From Azohydromonas australica DSM 1124 (GTDB taxonomy: Bacteria; Pseudomonadota; Gammaproteobacteria; Burkholderiales; Burkholderiaceae_C): a stretch of DNA of 64,000 nt. The position numbers and the translations under genes were made by a program. Position 1 is the stretch's first letter, and each line of letters begins with the position of its first letter. The stretch spans positions 124,001-188,000 of the forward strand of contig NZ_AUMO01000032.1 of assembly GCF_000430725.1 (NCBI RefSeq). Reading direction: 5' to 3'. Shown piece after piece: positions 29,620-42,729 of the stretch. The notes below the pieces were generated by a model that searched no databases, was not told the origin of the DNA, and saw only the letters and a program-made list of their open reading frames with translations.

Positions 29620-30542
29620 AGCTCGCGCTGGTCGGCCAGCTCGGTGCGGCCGAGCGGCAGGCGTGGATGGCAGCGCTGCAGCACGCCCTGCCCGAGGCGC
29701 AGTGGGTGGAGGCCGCACCCGGTGCCGAGGTGGACGTGGTCCTGGTCGCCAACCCGCCGCCGGGACAGCTGCAGGGTCTGAAAGGCCTGCGCCTGATCCA
29801 GTCGCTGTGGGCGGGCGTGGACCGGCTGCTGGCGGACGCCACGCTGCCGCAAGGCGTGCCCATCGCCCGCATGGTCGATCCGGCCATGAGCGCGGCGATG
29901 GCGGAGACGGCGCTGTGGGCGGTGCTGTCGCTGCAGCGCGGCTTCTTCGACTACGCGCGGCAGCAGCGCGAGGCCATCTGGCGCGTGCTGCCGCAGCGCC
30001 GCGCCGACGAGGTGCGGGTGACGGTGCTGGGCCTCGGCGAGATGGGGCTGACCGCCGCGCGGCGCATGGTGGCGCAGGGCTACCGCGTCCAGGGCTGGAG
30101 CGCCCGGCCGCGCCAGGAGCCCGGCATCGACAGCGTGCACGGCGAGGAGGCTCTGCCGGCGCTGCTCTCGCGCAGCGACGTCGTGGTGAACCTGCTGCCG
30201 CTCACCGCCGCCACGCGTGGGCTGTTCGACGCCCAGCGCCTGGCGCTGCTGCCCGAAGGTGCCTGCGTGGTGAACCTGGCGCGCGGCGGGCACGTGGTGG
30301 AAGCCGATCTGCTGGCCGCGCTGGATGGAGGGCGGCTGCGGCATGCGGTGCTGGACGTGTTCCAGGCCGAGCCGCTGCCGGCAGACAGCCGCTTCTGGAG
30401 CCACCCGCGGGTGACGCTGTTGCCGCACGCGGCGGCGCTGACGGATGCGCGCAGCGCGGCAGGAATCGCGGCGGCCAATGTCCGGGCCGTCATGGCCGGG
30501 AACCCGCCGGCGCACCGGGTAGAGGCCGAGCGGGGGTATTGA
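29616..30542 (+). CDS. NAD(P)-dependent 2-hydroxyacid dehydrogenase, GhrA-like
   Basis: A 308-residue oxidoreductase that resembles glyoxylate/hydroxypyruvate reductase A. The Rossmann motif is VLGLGEMGLTAARRM. The catalytic region has NLARGGHVVE with the substrate Arg, DVFQAEPLP with the Glu, and LLPHAAALT with the general acid His. The N-terminal catalytic domain is short, as in GhrA. It overlaps pncC by 4 bp. The substrate preference cannot be read from sequence. Confidence 0.9.
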   Translation: MKLALVGQLGAAERQAWMAALQHALPEAQWVEAAPGAEVDVVLVANPPPGQLQGLKGLRLIQSLWAGVDRLLADATLPQGVPIARMVDPAMSAAMAETALWAVLSLQRGFFDYARQQREAIWRVLPQRRADEVRVTVLGLGEMGLTAARRMVAQGYRVQGWSARPRQEPGIDSVHGEEALPALLSRSDVVVNLLPLTAATRGLFDAQRLALLPEGACVVNLARGGHVVEADLLAALDGGRLRHAVLDVFQAEPLPADSRFWSHPRVTLLPHAAALTDARSAAGIAAANVRAVMAGNPPAHRVEAERGY

Positions 30543-30598
30543 GGGGCGAATCGACGGGCTTCGCACTTGCTGGAGGTGTTTTTCCAGGCACGTGACCC

Positions 30599-31555
30599 AT
30601 GAATGAAGCCTTGTCCCCCAATACCCGGGCGATCCTGCTGCTGACGGGCCCGCTGATGGGCGGACGCGGCGCGGCGCCCTCGGAATTGCTGAAGCTTGCC
30701 GAATACAACGCCCTGGCCCGGCATCTGCGCGAATTGAAACGCCAACCGGCGGATTTCCTGGGGCCGGAGGCTGACGAACTCCTGCATAACTGCCACGCCG
30801 TGATCGACGAATCCAGGCTGCGCTGGCTGCTGGGGCGCGGCTTCGTGATGGAGCAGATCGTGGAGCGCTGGAATGCTCAAAACATCTGGGTGCTCAGCCG
30901 GGCTGATGCTGAATATCCCCGGCGTTTCAAGGCCCGTTTGCGGGAGAACGCGCCCGCGGTGATTTACGGCTGTGGCGACAAGCCATTGCTCGAATCCGGC
31001 GGCCTGGCCGTGGTCGGCTCGCGCCACTTGGACGACGCGCTGGTGGACGAGACGATGACGGTGTGCCGCCTGGCGGCGCAGGCCGGCAAGACGTTGATAT
31101 CCGGCGGCGCTCCGGGCATCGACCAGATCGCCGTGGGCACCGCGCTGCGGGCAGGAGGCCGGGTCAGCGCCGTGCTGGCGGACAGCTTGTCCAAGAACGT
31201 TTCGACCCGCGAATACCGCAACCCGCTGCGCGACGGCCAACTGGTTCTGATGTCGCCTTACGACCCAAACGCCACTTTCAATGCCAGCCTGTCCACGCAG
31301 CGCAACAAACTCATTTATGCGCTGGCGGACGTGGGGCTGGTGATGAGCGCGAGTTTCAGGAAGGGACAGACTTGGGCCGGCGCCGTTGAACAACTCGACA
31401 AGCTCAGGTTCGTGCCGGTGTACGTTCGATCCACGAGCGGGTTGTCTTCCGGGCTTGATGCTTTAGGTGCCAAGGGGGCGATGCCTTGGCCCAATCCCCA
31501 GGATGCCGCCGCATTCGAGCCGTTATTTCAGGTCGATGCAGCGGCTCCGCGATGA
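30599..31555 (+). CDS. DprA-like (SMF family) DNA-processing protein, orphan
   Basis: A 318-residue protein with the DprA Rossmann-type domain: AEYPRRFKARL and APAVIYGCGD leading in, LAVVGSRHLDD, LISGGAPGIDQIAVGTAL, then FNASLSTQRNKLIYALADVG in place of the usual RNRIIAGLS stretch, and GALDALGAKG-like sequence near the end. No clear C-terminal winged helix is seen. Codon use is less GC-rich than in flanking genes, which suggests horizontal transfer. It stands between unrelated housekeeping genes. It may be a second DprA or a defence-type paralogue; function is not established. A GGAGGTG 21 bp upstream is rather far from the ATG. Confidence 0.8.
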   Translation: MNEALSPNTRAILLLTGPLMGGRGAAPSELLKLAEYNALARHLRELKRQPADFLGPEADELLHNCHAVIDESRLRWLLGRGFVMEQIVERWNAQNIWVLSRADAEYPRRFKARLRENAPAVIYGCGDKPLLESGGLAVVGSRHLDDALVDETMTVCRLAAQAGKTLISGGAPGIDQIAVGTALRAGGRVSAVLADSLSKNVSTREYRNPLRDGQLVLMSPYDPNATFNASLSTQRNKLIYALADVGLVMSASFRKGQTWAGAVEQLDKLRFVPVYVRSTSGLSSGLDALGAKGAMPWPNPQDAAAFEPLFQVDAAAPR

Positions 31556-31561
31556 GGTCAC

Positions 31562-31612
31562 GTTTGAAATAAAGCGGACTGCGAAATATTTGCAGAGTTC
31601 GCTTATTTCAAC
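31562..31612. repeat. Imperfect inverted repeat between the DprA-like gene and holA
   Basis: TTTGAAATAAAGCG (from 31563) and CGCTTATTTCAACC (to 31612) are near reverse complements with one extra A in the left arm. The right arm includes the last codons of holA. It is AT-rich compared with the surroundings and may act as a two-way termination signal or be an insertion scar. Confidence 0.4.
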
Positions 31613-32643
31613 CCCTGCATCACCATCAACGCCAGTTTCTGCAACCCATCCCAGGGTTCCGAAGGCCATTCCGGGTGTTTGAGGCCTTTGACCAGGCCGT
31701 CGCAGATCCGCGCCGCCTGCAGCCAGGCGGTGAGCTGCGCGTCCGTCACGCGCGGCAGCGCGCGCTCGAACAGCCGCTCGCGCGGGCCCCAGGCGCGCGC
31801 CTCGCGCAGCGCCATCGGCAGCGGTTTTCCCTGCGACAGCGCGTCGCGCCCGCGCTTGAGCGCGCGGATGTCCTCCGCCAGCGTCCAGTGCACCAGCACG
31901 GCGGCTTCGCCTTCGGCGCGCAGGCCCTGCAGCATGCGCAGCGTGCGCGCGGCCTGGCCGGCCAGCACCGCCTCGCTCAGCTTGAACACGTCGTAGCGCG
32001 CGACGTTGAGCACCGCCTGCTCCACCTGCTCGAAGCCCAGCTCGCCCTCGGGGTAGAGCAGCGCCAGCTTCTCCACCTCCTGGTGCGCTGCCAGCAGGTT
32101 GCCCTCCACGCGGTCGGCGAAGAAGGAAAGCGTCCGCTCGCCCTCCTCGCCCGGCGCCACGCGCTGGCGGTGCGCGGCCATGCGCCGCGCGATCCAGGCC
32201 GGCAGCTCGCGCCGCTCCACCGGGTCGATGCGCAGGCTCACGCCCGCGCCGTCCAGCGCCACGAACCACGCGCTCTGCTGCTGCTGGCGGTCCAGCCGTG
32301 GCAGCTGCACCAGCGTCAGCACGTCGGGGTTGAGTTGCTCGCAGTAGCGCTGCAGCGCCACGGAGCCGTCCTTGCCGGGCTTGCCCGAGGGGATGCGGAT
32401 CTCGATCAGCTGCCGGCTGGCGAAGAGGCTCATCTCCTGCGCCGCGCCCAGCAGGCTGCTCCAGTCGAAGTGGTTGCCGCTGACGGTGAAGACCTGCCGC
32501 TCGGTGCAGCCCGCGGCGCGCGCCGCGGCACGGATGGCGTCGCCCGCCTCCTGCATCTGCAGCGGCTCGTCGCCGTACAGCGTGTAGACCGGCCTCAGCC
32601 CCTGCGCCAGATGCGCGTTCAAACCCTGCGCTCGCAACTGCAC
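31603..32643 (-). CDS. holA: DNA polymerase III subunit delta
   Basis: A 346-residue clamp-loader subunit that opens the beta sliding clamp. Family features are LRPVYTLYGDEPLQMQEAGD at the N-terminus, FASRQLIEIRIPSGKPGKDG, and GNLLAAHQEVEKLALLYP in the middle, with a helical C-terminal collar domain. It lies directly downstream of lptE, 4 bp away, the usual order leuS-lptE-holA in betaproteobacteria, and ends facing the DprA-like gene. Confidence 0.93.
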   Translation of the reverse strand: MQLRAQGLNAHLAQGLRPVYTLYGDEPLQMQEAGDAIRAAARAAGCTERQVFTVSGNHFDWSSLLGAAQEMSLFASRQLIEIRIPSGKPGKDGSVALQRYCEQLNPDVLTLVQLPRLDRQQQQSAWFVALDGAGVSLRIDPVERRELPAWIARRMAAHRQRVAPGEEGERTLSFFADRVEGNLLAAHQEVEKLALLYPEGELGFEQVEQAVLNVARYDVFKLSEAVLAGQAARTLRMLQGLRAEGEAAVLVHWTLAEDIRALKRGRDALSQGKPLPMALREARAWGPRERLFERALPRVTDAQLTAWLQAARICDGLVKGLKHPEWPSEPWDGLQKLALMVMQGLK

Positions 32644-32647
32644 GGCG

Positions 32648-33136
32648 CTAGCTCTCCCGCACCGCCTGCAGCCGGCGCAGCACCTGCTGGGCGATGTCGC
32701 TTTCCATGTCGCGGTAGAGCTCGTCCTGCTCCAGCTCCTTGGCCAGCGCGATGTTCTCGCTGTAGCTCATGTCGCGGAACAGCAGCAGCTCGGTGGGCGG
32801 CAGCAGCGGCTTGCCGGCCCGGGTGCTGAGCCGGTAGCCGAAGCGCACGCGCAGCTGCAGGTCGCGCACCTGGCCGAAGGAGGTGCTGGCCACCACGCCG
32901 CGCTCGCGCCGCTCGCGCAGCGCCTCCAGCACCACCTGCGCCTGCTGCGGCGCGTCCACCACGGTCACGCTCTCCGGCAGCGTGCGCTTGATCGCCTCGG
33001 CCACGGGTGAGCGCGGCGCGAAGCCCACCAGCGCCAGGCGCTCGAAGGGCAGCGGCTGCGGGCGCCGCAGCGCGAAGCCGCAGCCGCCCAGCAGCGGCGA
33101 GAGCGTGGCGGCGGCCAGCAGGGTGCGGCGTTTCAT
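32648..33136 (-). CDS. lptE: LPS-assembly lipoprotein LptE
   Basis: A 162-residue outer-membrane lipoprotein that plugs the LptD barrel. The signal peptide MKRRTLLAAATLSPLLGGC has a lipobox with Cys19, followed by GFALRRPQPLPFERLAL, the typical LptE start. The DUF330-type core includes FGQVRDLQLRVRFGYRL. The stretch upstream in the same frame is opposite to leuS and is not coding. It starts 5 bp after the leuS stop. Confidence 0.93.
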   Translation of the reverse strand: MKRRTLLAAATLSPLLGGCGFALRRPQPLPFERLALVGFAPRSPVAEAIKRTLPESVTVVDAPQQAQVVLEALRERRERGVVASTSFGQVRDLQLRVRFGYRLSTRAGKPLLPPTELLLFRDMSYSENIALAKELEQDELYRDMESDIAQQVLRRLQAVRES

Positions 33137-33141
33137 GCGGT

Positions 33142-36903
<3,762 letters not shown>

Positions 36904-36918
36904 CGTGCGGCGGCGGCC

Positions 36919-37758
36919 TCAGGCCCAGCCCAGCACCGCGTCCATGCCGAACAGGCCGCTGGGCTTGTCCGCCAGGAAGCGCGCCGCGCGCAGGCTGCCT
37001 TGGGCATAGCCGGCGCGGCTGCTGCTCTTGTGGCTGACCTCGATGCGCTCGCCGGTGCCGGCGAACAGCACGGTGTGGTCGCCGATGATGTCGCCGCCGC
37101 GCACGGTGGCGAAGCCGATGGTGCTGGGGTCACGCTCGCCGGTGACGCCCTCGCGACCGTAGACGGCGCATTCCTTGAGGTCACGGCCCAGCGCCGCGGC
37201 CACGACCTCGCCCATCTTGAGCGCGGTGCCGCTGGGCGCATCGACCTTGTGGCGGTGGTGGGCCTCGATGATCTCGATGTCGTAGCCCTGGTTCAGCGCG
37301 CGCGCGGCCATGTCCAGCAGCCGCATCACCACGTTCACGCCCACGCTCATGTTGGGCGCCATGACGACGGCGACGTCCTGCGCGGCTTCGCTGATCTGCC
37401 CCTTCTGCTCGTCGCTGAAGCCCGTGGTGCCGACGACCAGCTTCACGCCCAGCTCGCGGCACACCTGCAGGTGCGCCAGCGTGCCTTCGGGGCGGGTGAA
37501 GTCGATCAGCACCTGGGCCTGGGCCAGGCCTTCGCGCAGGTCCGAGACGATGGGCACGCCCGAGGGACGGCCGAGGAAGGCAGAGGCGTCCTGGCCCAGC
37601 GCGGGGCTGCCGGGCTGGTCCAGCGCGCCGGCGAGCTGGCAGTCGTCGGCCTGCAGCACGGCCTCGATGAGCATGCGGCCCATGCGCCCGGAGGCGCCGG
37701 CGATGGCGATGCGCAGCGGCGCGGCGGCGCCGGTGGAGGAGGAAGCGTTGGTGGTCAT
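36919..37758 (-). CDS. dapB: 4-hydroxy-tetrahydrodipicolinate reductase
   Basis: A 279-residue enzyme of the lysine/diaminopimelate pathway. The NAD(P)-binding motif is [42 protein letters not shown] and [11 protein letters not shown] follow, and the catalytic [20 protein letters not shown] lies near residue 165. It is 11 bp downstream of bamE and heads the exbB-exbD-leuS-lptE-holA series. Confidence 0.96.
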   Translation of the reverse strand: MTTNASSSTGAAAPLRIAIAGASGRMGRMLIEAVLQADDCQLAGALDQPGSPALGQDASAFLGRPSGVPIVSDLREGLAQAQVLIDFTRPEGTLAHLQVCRELGVKLVVGTTGFSDEQKGQISEAAQDVAVVMAPNMSVGVNVVMRLLDMAARALNQGYDIEIIEAHHRHKVDAPSGTALKMGEVVAAALGRDLKECAVYGREGVTGERDPSTIGFATVRGGDIIGDHTVLFAGTGERIEVSHKSSSRAGYAQGSLRAARFLADKPSGLFGMDAVLGWA

Positions 37759-37769
37759 GCGGCGAAGGG

Positions 37770-38303
37770 TCAGGGCTCCAGCGGCGGGTACGCCCGCGTG
37801 GCGCCGGTGGGCGCGGCGGCGGGCGCGGTCTCGGTGCGCGGCGGCGCGGGCAGCTTCGCGCGCTGCTCCGGCGTGAGCTCCAGAACCGGCAGCTTGGAAG
37901 GCACCTTGGCGGTGCTGATGGAGGAAACGAATTCCTGCTCGGAGGGCAGGTCCTGCGCGGCGTCCAGGCGCTGCAGCCGCTCGCCGTCGAAGTACGCGGT
38001 GACGCTGCGGCGCTGCGGCTCGGCGCCGGTGCGCCGGATGGTGAAGATGTAGTCCCAGCGGTCGGCGTGGAACACGTCGGTGAGCAGCGGCGAGCCCAGG
38101 ATGTCGCGCACCTGCGCGCGGCTCATGCCGGGCTGGATCGCCGCAGCCTGCTCGCGCGTCACCACGTTGCCCTGCACGATCTCGATGCGGTAGGGCGTGA
38201 TCACGCCGAGCAGGTTCTGGTCCGAGGACTGCAGCGAGGCGCAGCCTGCCAGCGAGCAGGCCGCCAGCAGTGCGGCGGACAGACGGAAGACTTGGCGATG
38301 CAT
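37770..38303 (-). CDS. bamE: Outer membrane protein assembly factor BamE
   Basis: A 177-residue lipoprotein of the beta-barrel assembly machine. The signal peptide ends in SLAGC (Cys21). The SmpA/OmlA core has [42 protein letters not shown] and [11 protein letters not shown]. The C-terminal tail after about residue 125 is Pro/Ala-rich and probably flexible. It is divergent from fur, the classical betaproteobacterial arrangement. Confidence 0.94.
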   Translation of the reverse strand: MHRQVFRLSAALLAACSLAGCASLQSSDQNLLGVITPYRIEIVQGNVVTREQAAAIQPGMSRAQVRDILGSPLLTDVFHADRWDYIFTIRRTGAEPQRRSVTAYFDGERLQRLDAAQDLPSEQEFVSSISTAKVPSKLPVLELTPEQRAKLPAPPRTETAPAAAPTGATRAYPPLEP

Positions 38304-38342
38304 GGGATGGGCCTGCGTCGGACCGGGCCTCGCAGGGCTGGC

Positions 38343-38380
38343 TATGATCCGGCCCATTCTACTGGCCCCCTTTCGGGGGC
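38343..38380 (+). promoter_or_regulatory. fur promoter region and leader hairpin
   Basis: TATGAT (38343-38348) is a candidate -10 box for fur, about 55 bp before its start. GCCCCC-TTTC-GGGGGC (38365-38380) follows and forms a stable hairpin in the leader. It is not followed by a T-run, so attenuation is uncertain. Confidence 0.4.
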
Positions 38381-38403
38381 TTGTCCTGTTCAAGAGAGCC
38401 GTC

Positions 38404-38832
38404 ATGACGCATGCCGATGAACTCAAGAGCAGCGGCCTGAAGGCAACGCTGCCGCGCATCAAGATCCTGGAGGTGTTCCAGAAAACCAGTCAGCGGCACA
38501 TGACGGCCGAAGACGTCTTCAAGGCGCTGCTGACCGAAGGCTCGGACATCGGGCTGGCCACGGTGTACCGCGTGCTGATGCAGTTCGAGCAAGCCGGGCT
38601 GCTCACGCGCAGCCATTTCGAGTCGGGCAAGTCGGTGTTCGAGCTCAACGAGGGCCAGCACCACGACCACCTGGTGTGCCTGACCTGCGGCCGCGTGGAG
38701 GAGTTCTTCGACCCGGAGATCGAGCGCCGCCAGCGCGCCGTGGCCGAGGCGCGGGGCTTCACGATCCACGATCACGCCCTCGCGCTGTACGCCACCTGCA
38801 CCAAGTCGGAGTGCCAGTTCCGGCCGAAGTAA
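38404..38832 (+). CDS. fur: Ferric uptake regulator Fur
   Basis: A 142-residue iron-responsive repressor. The winged-helix half ([37 protein letters not shown]) is followed by the metal-binding half ([19 protein letters not shown]), with the HHDH metal ligands. The CxxC and a later Cys pair (TCTKSEC) resemble structural zinc ligands. The ATG at 38404 follows AGAGAG. The likely targets in this window are the tonB and PepSY promoters, where Fur-like boxes are seen. Confidence 0.95.
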   Translation: MTHADELKSSGLKATLPRIKILEVFQKTSQRHMTAEDVFKALLTEGSDIGLATVYRVLMQFEQAGLLTRSHFESGKSVFELNEGQHHDHLVCLTCGRVEEFFDPEIERRQRAVAEARGFTIHDHALALYATCTKSECQFRPK

Positions 38833-38875
38833 CTCTTCTTTTCCCCGGGCTCCGGGCCCGCGCGGCGGGCAGCGC

Positions 38876-39820
38876 TCAGCGCTGCATCGCCTTCTGGTGG
38901 CGCTGGATGAACTCGTTGTAGGTGTCGATGCCGCGCAGCTGCAGGATGGTGTTGCGCACCGCCGCCTCCACCAGCACCGCGAGGTTGCGGCCCGCGTCCA
39001 CCGCGATCACGACCTTGCGCACCGGCACGCCGAGGATCTCCTCGTACAGCGGCTCGTAGGGCAGGCGCTCGAATTCGCGCTCCAGCGTCTCGCGGCGCAC
39101 CAGGTGCACGATGAGCTTGAGCTTCATCTTCCGCCGCACCGCCGTCTCGCCAAAGATGGCCTTGATGTCCAGCAGGCCGATGCCACGCACTTCCAGCAGG
39201 TTGAGCAGCAGCTCGGGGCAGCGGCCTTCCAGCGCGTTCTGCGCCGTGCGGTGGATGTCCACCGCGTCGTCGGCCACCAGGCCGTGACCGCGCGAGATCA
39301 GCTCCAGCCCCAGCTCGCTCTTGCCCAGGCCCGACTCGCCGGTGAGCATCACCCCGAGGCCCAGGATGTCCATGAACACGCCGTGGCGCGTGGTGCGCTC
39401 GGCGAAGAGCTGGCCCAGGTAGCTGCGCAGCACGTCGATGACGTGGCCGGCGGACTCCTTGCTGGCGAACAGCGGAATGCCCGCGCGCTCGCACAGCCGC
39501 AGCATCACTTCCGGCGCCGGCTGGTTGTCGGCCACCACCACCATCGGCGGCTCCAGCGTCAGGATGCGCGTGGCGCGGCGCTCCTGCACCTCGGCAGGCA
39601 CGGCGGTGAGGTAGCGCACCTCGCGCTCGCCCACGATCTGCACCCGGTAGGGGTGGATGTAATTGAGAAAGCCGACGAGGTCGGCCGAGGAGTGCGCCTC
39701 GCGCACCGCGGCCTCGTCGAAATGGCGCTCGGGATGGGCGTGACCCGCCACCCATTCCCAGCGCAGCGCCTTGCGGTGTTCCTCGAACAGCGCCTCGGCG
39801 CTGACGGAGATCGGTTTCAT
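38876..39820 (-). CDS. hprK: HPr kinase/phosphorylase
   Basis: A 314-residue enzyme that phosphorylates HPr on a regulatory serine. The Walker A loop is GESGLGKS (161-168). The catalytic segment [14 protein letters not shown] and the C-terminal signature [26 protein letters not shown] are present. In Proteobacteria it belongs to an incomplete, regulatory PTS with PtsN. It follows ptsN by 37 bp. Confidence 0.95.
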   Translation of the reverse strand: MKPISVSAEALFEEHRKALRWEWVAGHAHPERHFDEAAVREAHSSADLVGFLNYIHPYRVQIVGEREVRYLTAVPAEVQERRATRILTLEPPMVVVADNQPAPEVMLRLCERAGIPLFASKESAGHVIDVLRSYLGQLFAERTTRHGVFMDILGLGVMLTGESGLGKSELGLELISRGHGLVADDAVDIHRTAQNALEGRCPELLLNLLEVRGIGLLDIKAIFGETAVRRKMKLKLIVHLVRRETLEREFERLPYEPLYEEILGVPVRKVVIAVDAGRNLAVLVEAAVRNTILQLRGIDTYNEFIQRHQKAMQR

Positions 39821-39857
39821 GCGGCAGAGCCTCCGGGGCGAAGCCGCAGCGCGGATT

Positions 39858-40328
39858 TCAGGCGACTGATTTGAGCGGCTCCCAGTTCTGGATCAGCTTG
39901 TGCAGCGCGGCCGCGTCGGGCTCGGCCTTGAGGCGCTCGCGCAGCTCGCGGTCGCTGAGCATCTCGGCAATCTCGGACAGGATTTCCAGATGCCGCTGCG
40001 TCGCGGCCTCGGGCACCAGCAGGAAGATCAGCAGGCTCACCGGCTCGTCGTCCGGCGCGTCGAAGGGGATGGGGTGCTGCACGCGCAGCACCGCCGCGAG
40101 CGGATTCTTCAGGCCCTTGATGCGGCCGTGCGGGATGGCCACGCCATGACCCAACCCGGTGGAGCCCAGCCGCTCGCGCGCGAACAGGTTGTCCGATACG
40201 GTGGCGCGGGCAATGGCGTGCTGGTTCTCGAACAGCAGTCCCGCATGCTCGAAGACCCGCTTCTTGCTGGTGGCTTCGACGTTCACCAGCACATTGGTGG
40301 CAGGCAGGATGGCGGCGAGACGGTTCAT
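39858..40328 (-). CDS. ptsN: Nitrogen PTS enzyme IIA
   Basis: A 156-residue regulatory IIA protein of the nitrogen-related PTS. The phosphorylated residue is His67 in [11 protein letters not shown]; the [19 protein letters not shown] stretch is family-typical. It signals metabolic and potassium/nitrogen status instead of transporting sugar. It precedes hprK, and a terminator separates it from hpf. Confidence 0.94.
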   Translation of the reverse strand: MNRLAAILPATNVLVNVEATSKKRVFEHAGLLFENQHAIARATVSDNLFARERLGSTGLGHGVAIPHGRIKGLKNPLAAVLRVQHPIPFDAPDDEPVSLLIFLLVPEAATQRHLEILSEIAEMLSDRELRERLKAEPDAAALHKLIQNWEPLKSVA

Positions 40329-40487
40329 GATGCTTTCTCCGCAGCGCAGGTCTTCCGGGCGGTTGCGGAGACTGTGACAGGGCGTTCGATTATAGAAAGC
40401 CCTCTTGTCACGCCCCCCGGAGGGCCTCCCTCAACCAGTCCGGTGTTGCGTGAATGCTGCGCACATCCGCCCACCGGAGCTTTTAGC

Positions 40488-40512
40488 AAAAAGCGGCCCC
40501 GCGGGGCCGCTT
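40488..40512 (-). terminator. Intrinsic terminator of hpf
   Basis: AAGCGGCCCCG/CGGGGCCGCTT is a perfect 22-base palindrome; read on the minus strand it is followed by a T-run and lies about 40 bp after the hpf stop. Confidence 0.88.
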
Positions 40513-40553
40513 GGTGCGGAGCCGGGGACGGCTCCGGGTCAGTTGCTGAACGC

Positions 40554-40892
40554 TCAGACGCTCGCGGGCATGCGCTTGGCAGAAGCGTGATGGTGCTCCT
40601 GCGTACGGTCCTTGTGGCGCATGACCTGCCGGTCGAGCTTGTCCATCAGCTGATCAATCGCGGCATACAAGTCTTCGTGCGACTGCTCCACGAAGATGTC
40701 TCTTCCCTTGACATGCAGCGTCACCTCGGCGCGTTGGCGGCGATCCTTTTCCTTGGACTTGTCAATCGCCAGCAGCACGTTCACATCAACCACCTGGTCA
40801 AAGTGGCGCGTGACTCGATCCAGCTTCGTCAGCACGTACTCGCGCAGGGCCGGAGTCACGTCGAGATGGTGTCCGCTGATCGTCAGATTCAT
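40554..40892 (-). CDS. hpf: Ribosome hibernation-promoting factor (RaiA/HPF family)
   Basis: A 112-residue short-type HPF that stalls ribosomes in stationary phase. Typical segments are [38 protein letters not shown], and [18 protein letters not shown]. It has AAAGGAGG upstream of the ATG. It is usually the gene after rpoN; rpoN is absent on its upstream side here. Confidence 0.93.
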   Translation of the reverse strand: MNLTISGHHLDVTPALREYVLTKLDRVTRHFDQVVDVNVLLAIDKSKEKDRRQRAEVTLHVKGRDIFVEQSHEDLYAAIDQLMDKLDRQVMRHKDRTQEHHHASAKRMPASV

Positions 40893-41178
40893 CAGAGCCT
40901 CCTTTCGGAAGGGTTGCTACACACGGGAGGTGACCGCAGCACCGACCCGTTGAATTCAGTTTGCCCCCGAGCCCGGGTAGTGACAAGGCGATGACAGTAC
41001 GGTTTGGCGGCGCATTACGGTAAGAGTTGACGCATCGCAAGGCCTGCTCCAAAACGCGAAACCGCGCGCATTGCGCCTTGATGCGACATTTGCCACCCGC
41101 GCGGCGGTTTCCCGGGTGCGTCCATGCCGCCATGGGTACGGCCGGCACGGCACAATGCCCGCGGACCCCAAGCACACC

Positions 41179-41958
41179 ATGAACCCCGAGTTCTTCAGCG
41201 CCATCGACACCGGCCGCGCGCGCAGCAACAACGAGGACGCGGTGGCACTGGACGAGGCTGCGGCGCTGGCCGTGCTGGCTGACGGCATGGGCGGCTACAA
41301 CGCCGGCGAAGTCGCCAGCGGCATGCTCACCACGCAGTTGCGCAACGAGCTCGGCCGCTGGCTGCAGGAAACCGCGCACGCGGCCACCGACCAGGAAGTG
41401 CGCCGCGCCATGGAGTTGTGCGTCGGGCAGGCCAACCGCGCCATCTTCGAAGCCGCACGCGCCAACCCGCAGTACGCCGGCATGGGCACCACGCTCGTGA
41501 TGCTGGTGTTCCGCGCCGGCCACGTGCTCAGCGGCCATGTGGGCGACTCGCGCGCGTACCGGCTGCGCGGCGCCAAGCTCATGCGGCTCACGCGCGACCA
41601 TTCGCTGCTGCAGGAGCAGATCGACGCCGGCCTAATCACGCCCGAGCAGGCGGCCTTCAGCGCCTACAAGAACCTCGTCACCCGCGCCGTGGGCGTGGAG
41701 GAGCGCGTGCTGCTGGAGACGCAGATGCACGAGCTGCAGCCCGGTGACCTGTACCTGCTGTGCTCGGACGGGCTGTCGGACATGCTCGACGACAACGCCA
41801 TCGCCCAGATCCTGCTGGCCCATGCCGACCTGGCGCAGGCCGGGCGCGCCCTGGTGGACGCCGCCAACCAGGCGGGGGGAAAAGATAACATCGCCGTGAT
41901 CCTGGCCCGCGTGCCGGGACCGGCGGCGGCCCGCTCGTGGTGGCCGTTCAAGCGCTGA
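41179..41958 (+). CDS. PP2C family serine/threonine protein phosphatase
   Basis: A 259-residue metal-dependent phosphatase of the Stp1/PP2C type. Metal-binding Asp residues lie in SNNEDAV, LADGMGGYNAGE, LLCSDGLSDML and GGKDNIAVIL, with GHVGDSRAYRLR in the core. The ATG at 41179 gives the usual N-terminus; an ATG eight codons upstream is possible and neither has a clear ribosome binding site. It stands just upstream of an FHA protein, the usual reader of phospho-threonine, so the two probably act together. No kinase gene is in the window. Confidence 0.92.
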   Translation: MNPEFFSAIDTGRARSNNEDAVALDEAAALAVLADGMGGYNAGEVASGMLTTQLRNELGRWLQETAHAATDQEVRRAMELCVGQANRAIFEAARANPQYAGMGTTLVMLVFRAGHVLSGHVGDSRAYRLRGAKLMRLTRDHSLLQEQIDAGLITPEQAAFSAYKNLVTRAVGVEERVLLETQMHELQPGDLYLLCSDGLSDMLDDNAIAQILLAHADLAQAGRALVDAANQAGGKDNIAVILARVPGPAAARSWWPFKR

Positions 41959-42014
41959 GGTCCGCCATGCCCGCCGGGCTCGCCGCCTCCCCTGCCAGCC
42001 ACACGAGGACAAGC

Positions 42015-42689
42015 ATGGGCAAACTGGTCGTCTCCCTGGACGGCGTGGTGATCAAGCAGGTCGATCTCACCAAGGAGAAGACCACGCTGGGCCGGCGTCC
42101 CTACAACGACATCGTGATCGACAACCTCGCCGTCAGCGGTGAGCACGCCGTGCTGCAGCGCGTGGGCGACGCGGTCTTCATCGAGGACCTCAACAGCACC
42201 AACGGCACCTACATCAACGGCCGCGCCATCCGCCGCCAGCAGCTCGCGCACAACGACAGCGTGGAGATCGGCAAGTACAAGCTGCGCTACCTCGCGCACG
42301 ACGAAGGCACGCCGGAGCCGCCCCGCCCGCCGCGTGCCGCCCCCGTGCCCGATTTCGCCCACACCGCGCCGCTGCCCGGCGCGGGCAGCCCGTTCCCCAT
42401 GCCGGCCGATGCCGGTTCCGACATGCCCGTGGCCACGCTGCGGGTGCTCAGCGGCAACGCCGCCGGGCACGAGGTGATGCTGACCAAGATCGTCACCACC
42501 GTGGGCAAGCCCGGCGTGCAGGTGGCCAGCATCACGCGGCGCCCGGGCGGCTACGTGCTGACCCATGTCGAAGGCAGTGCCCGCCCCGGCATCAACGGCA
42601 TGCCGCTGCAGTCCGACGCCATGCCGCTGCGCGACGGCGACGTGATCGAGCTCGCCGGCACCCAGATGCTGTTCGTCCTGCAACGCTGA
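42015..42689 (+). CDS. FHA domain protein
   Basis: A 224-residue protein with a canonical N-terminal FHA domain (TLGRRPYNDIVIDNLAVSGE, then LNSTNGTYING), which binds phospho-threonine peptides. A Pro/Ala linker (about residues 98-140) leads to a second, degenerate FHA-like domain (TVGKPGVQVASITRRPGGYV, INGMPLQSDAMPLRDGD). The ATG at 42015 follows ACGAGGAC. It is 56 bp downstream of the PP2C gene. Confidence 0.9.
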   Translation: MGKLVVSLDGVVIKQVDLTKEKTTLGRRPYNDIVIDNLAVSGEHAVLQRVGDAVFIEDLNSTNGTYINGRAIRRQQLAHNDSVEIGKYKLRYLAHDEGTPEPPRPPRAAPVPDFAHTAPLPGAGSPFPMPADAGSDMPVATLRVLSGNAAGHEVMLTKIVTTVGKPGVQVASITRRPGGYVLTHVEGSARPGINGMPLQSDAMPLRDGDVIELAGTQMLFVLQR

Positions 42690-42729
42690 TGCACACCGGC
42701 GCGAACCTCGGCGCGCCGCGCTCCGGCTC

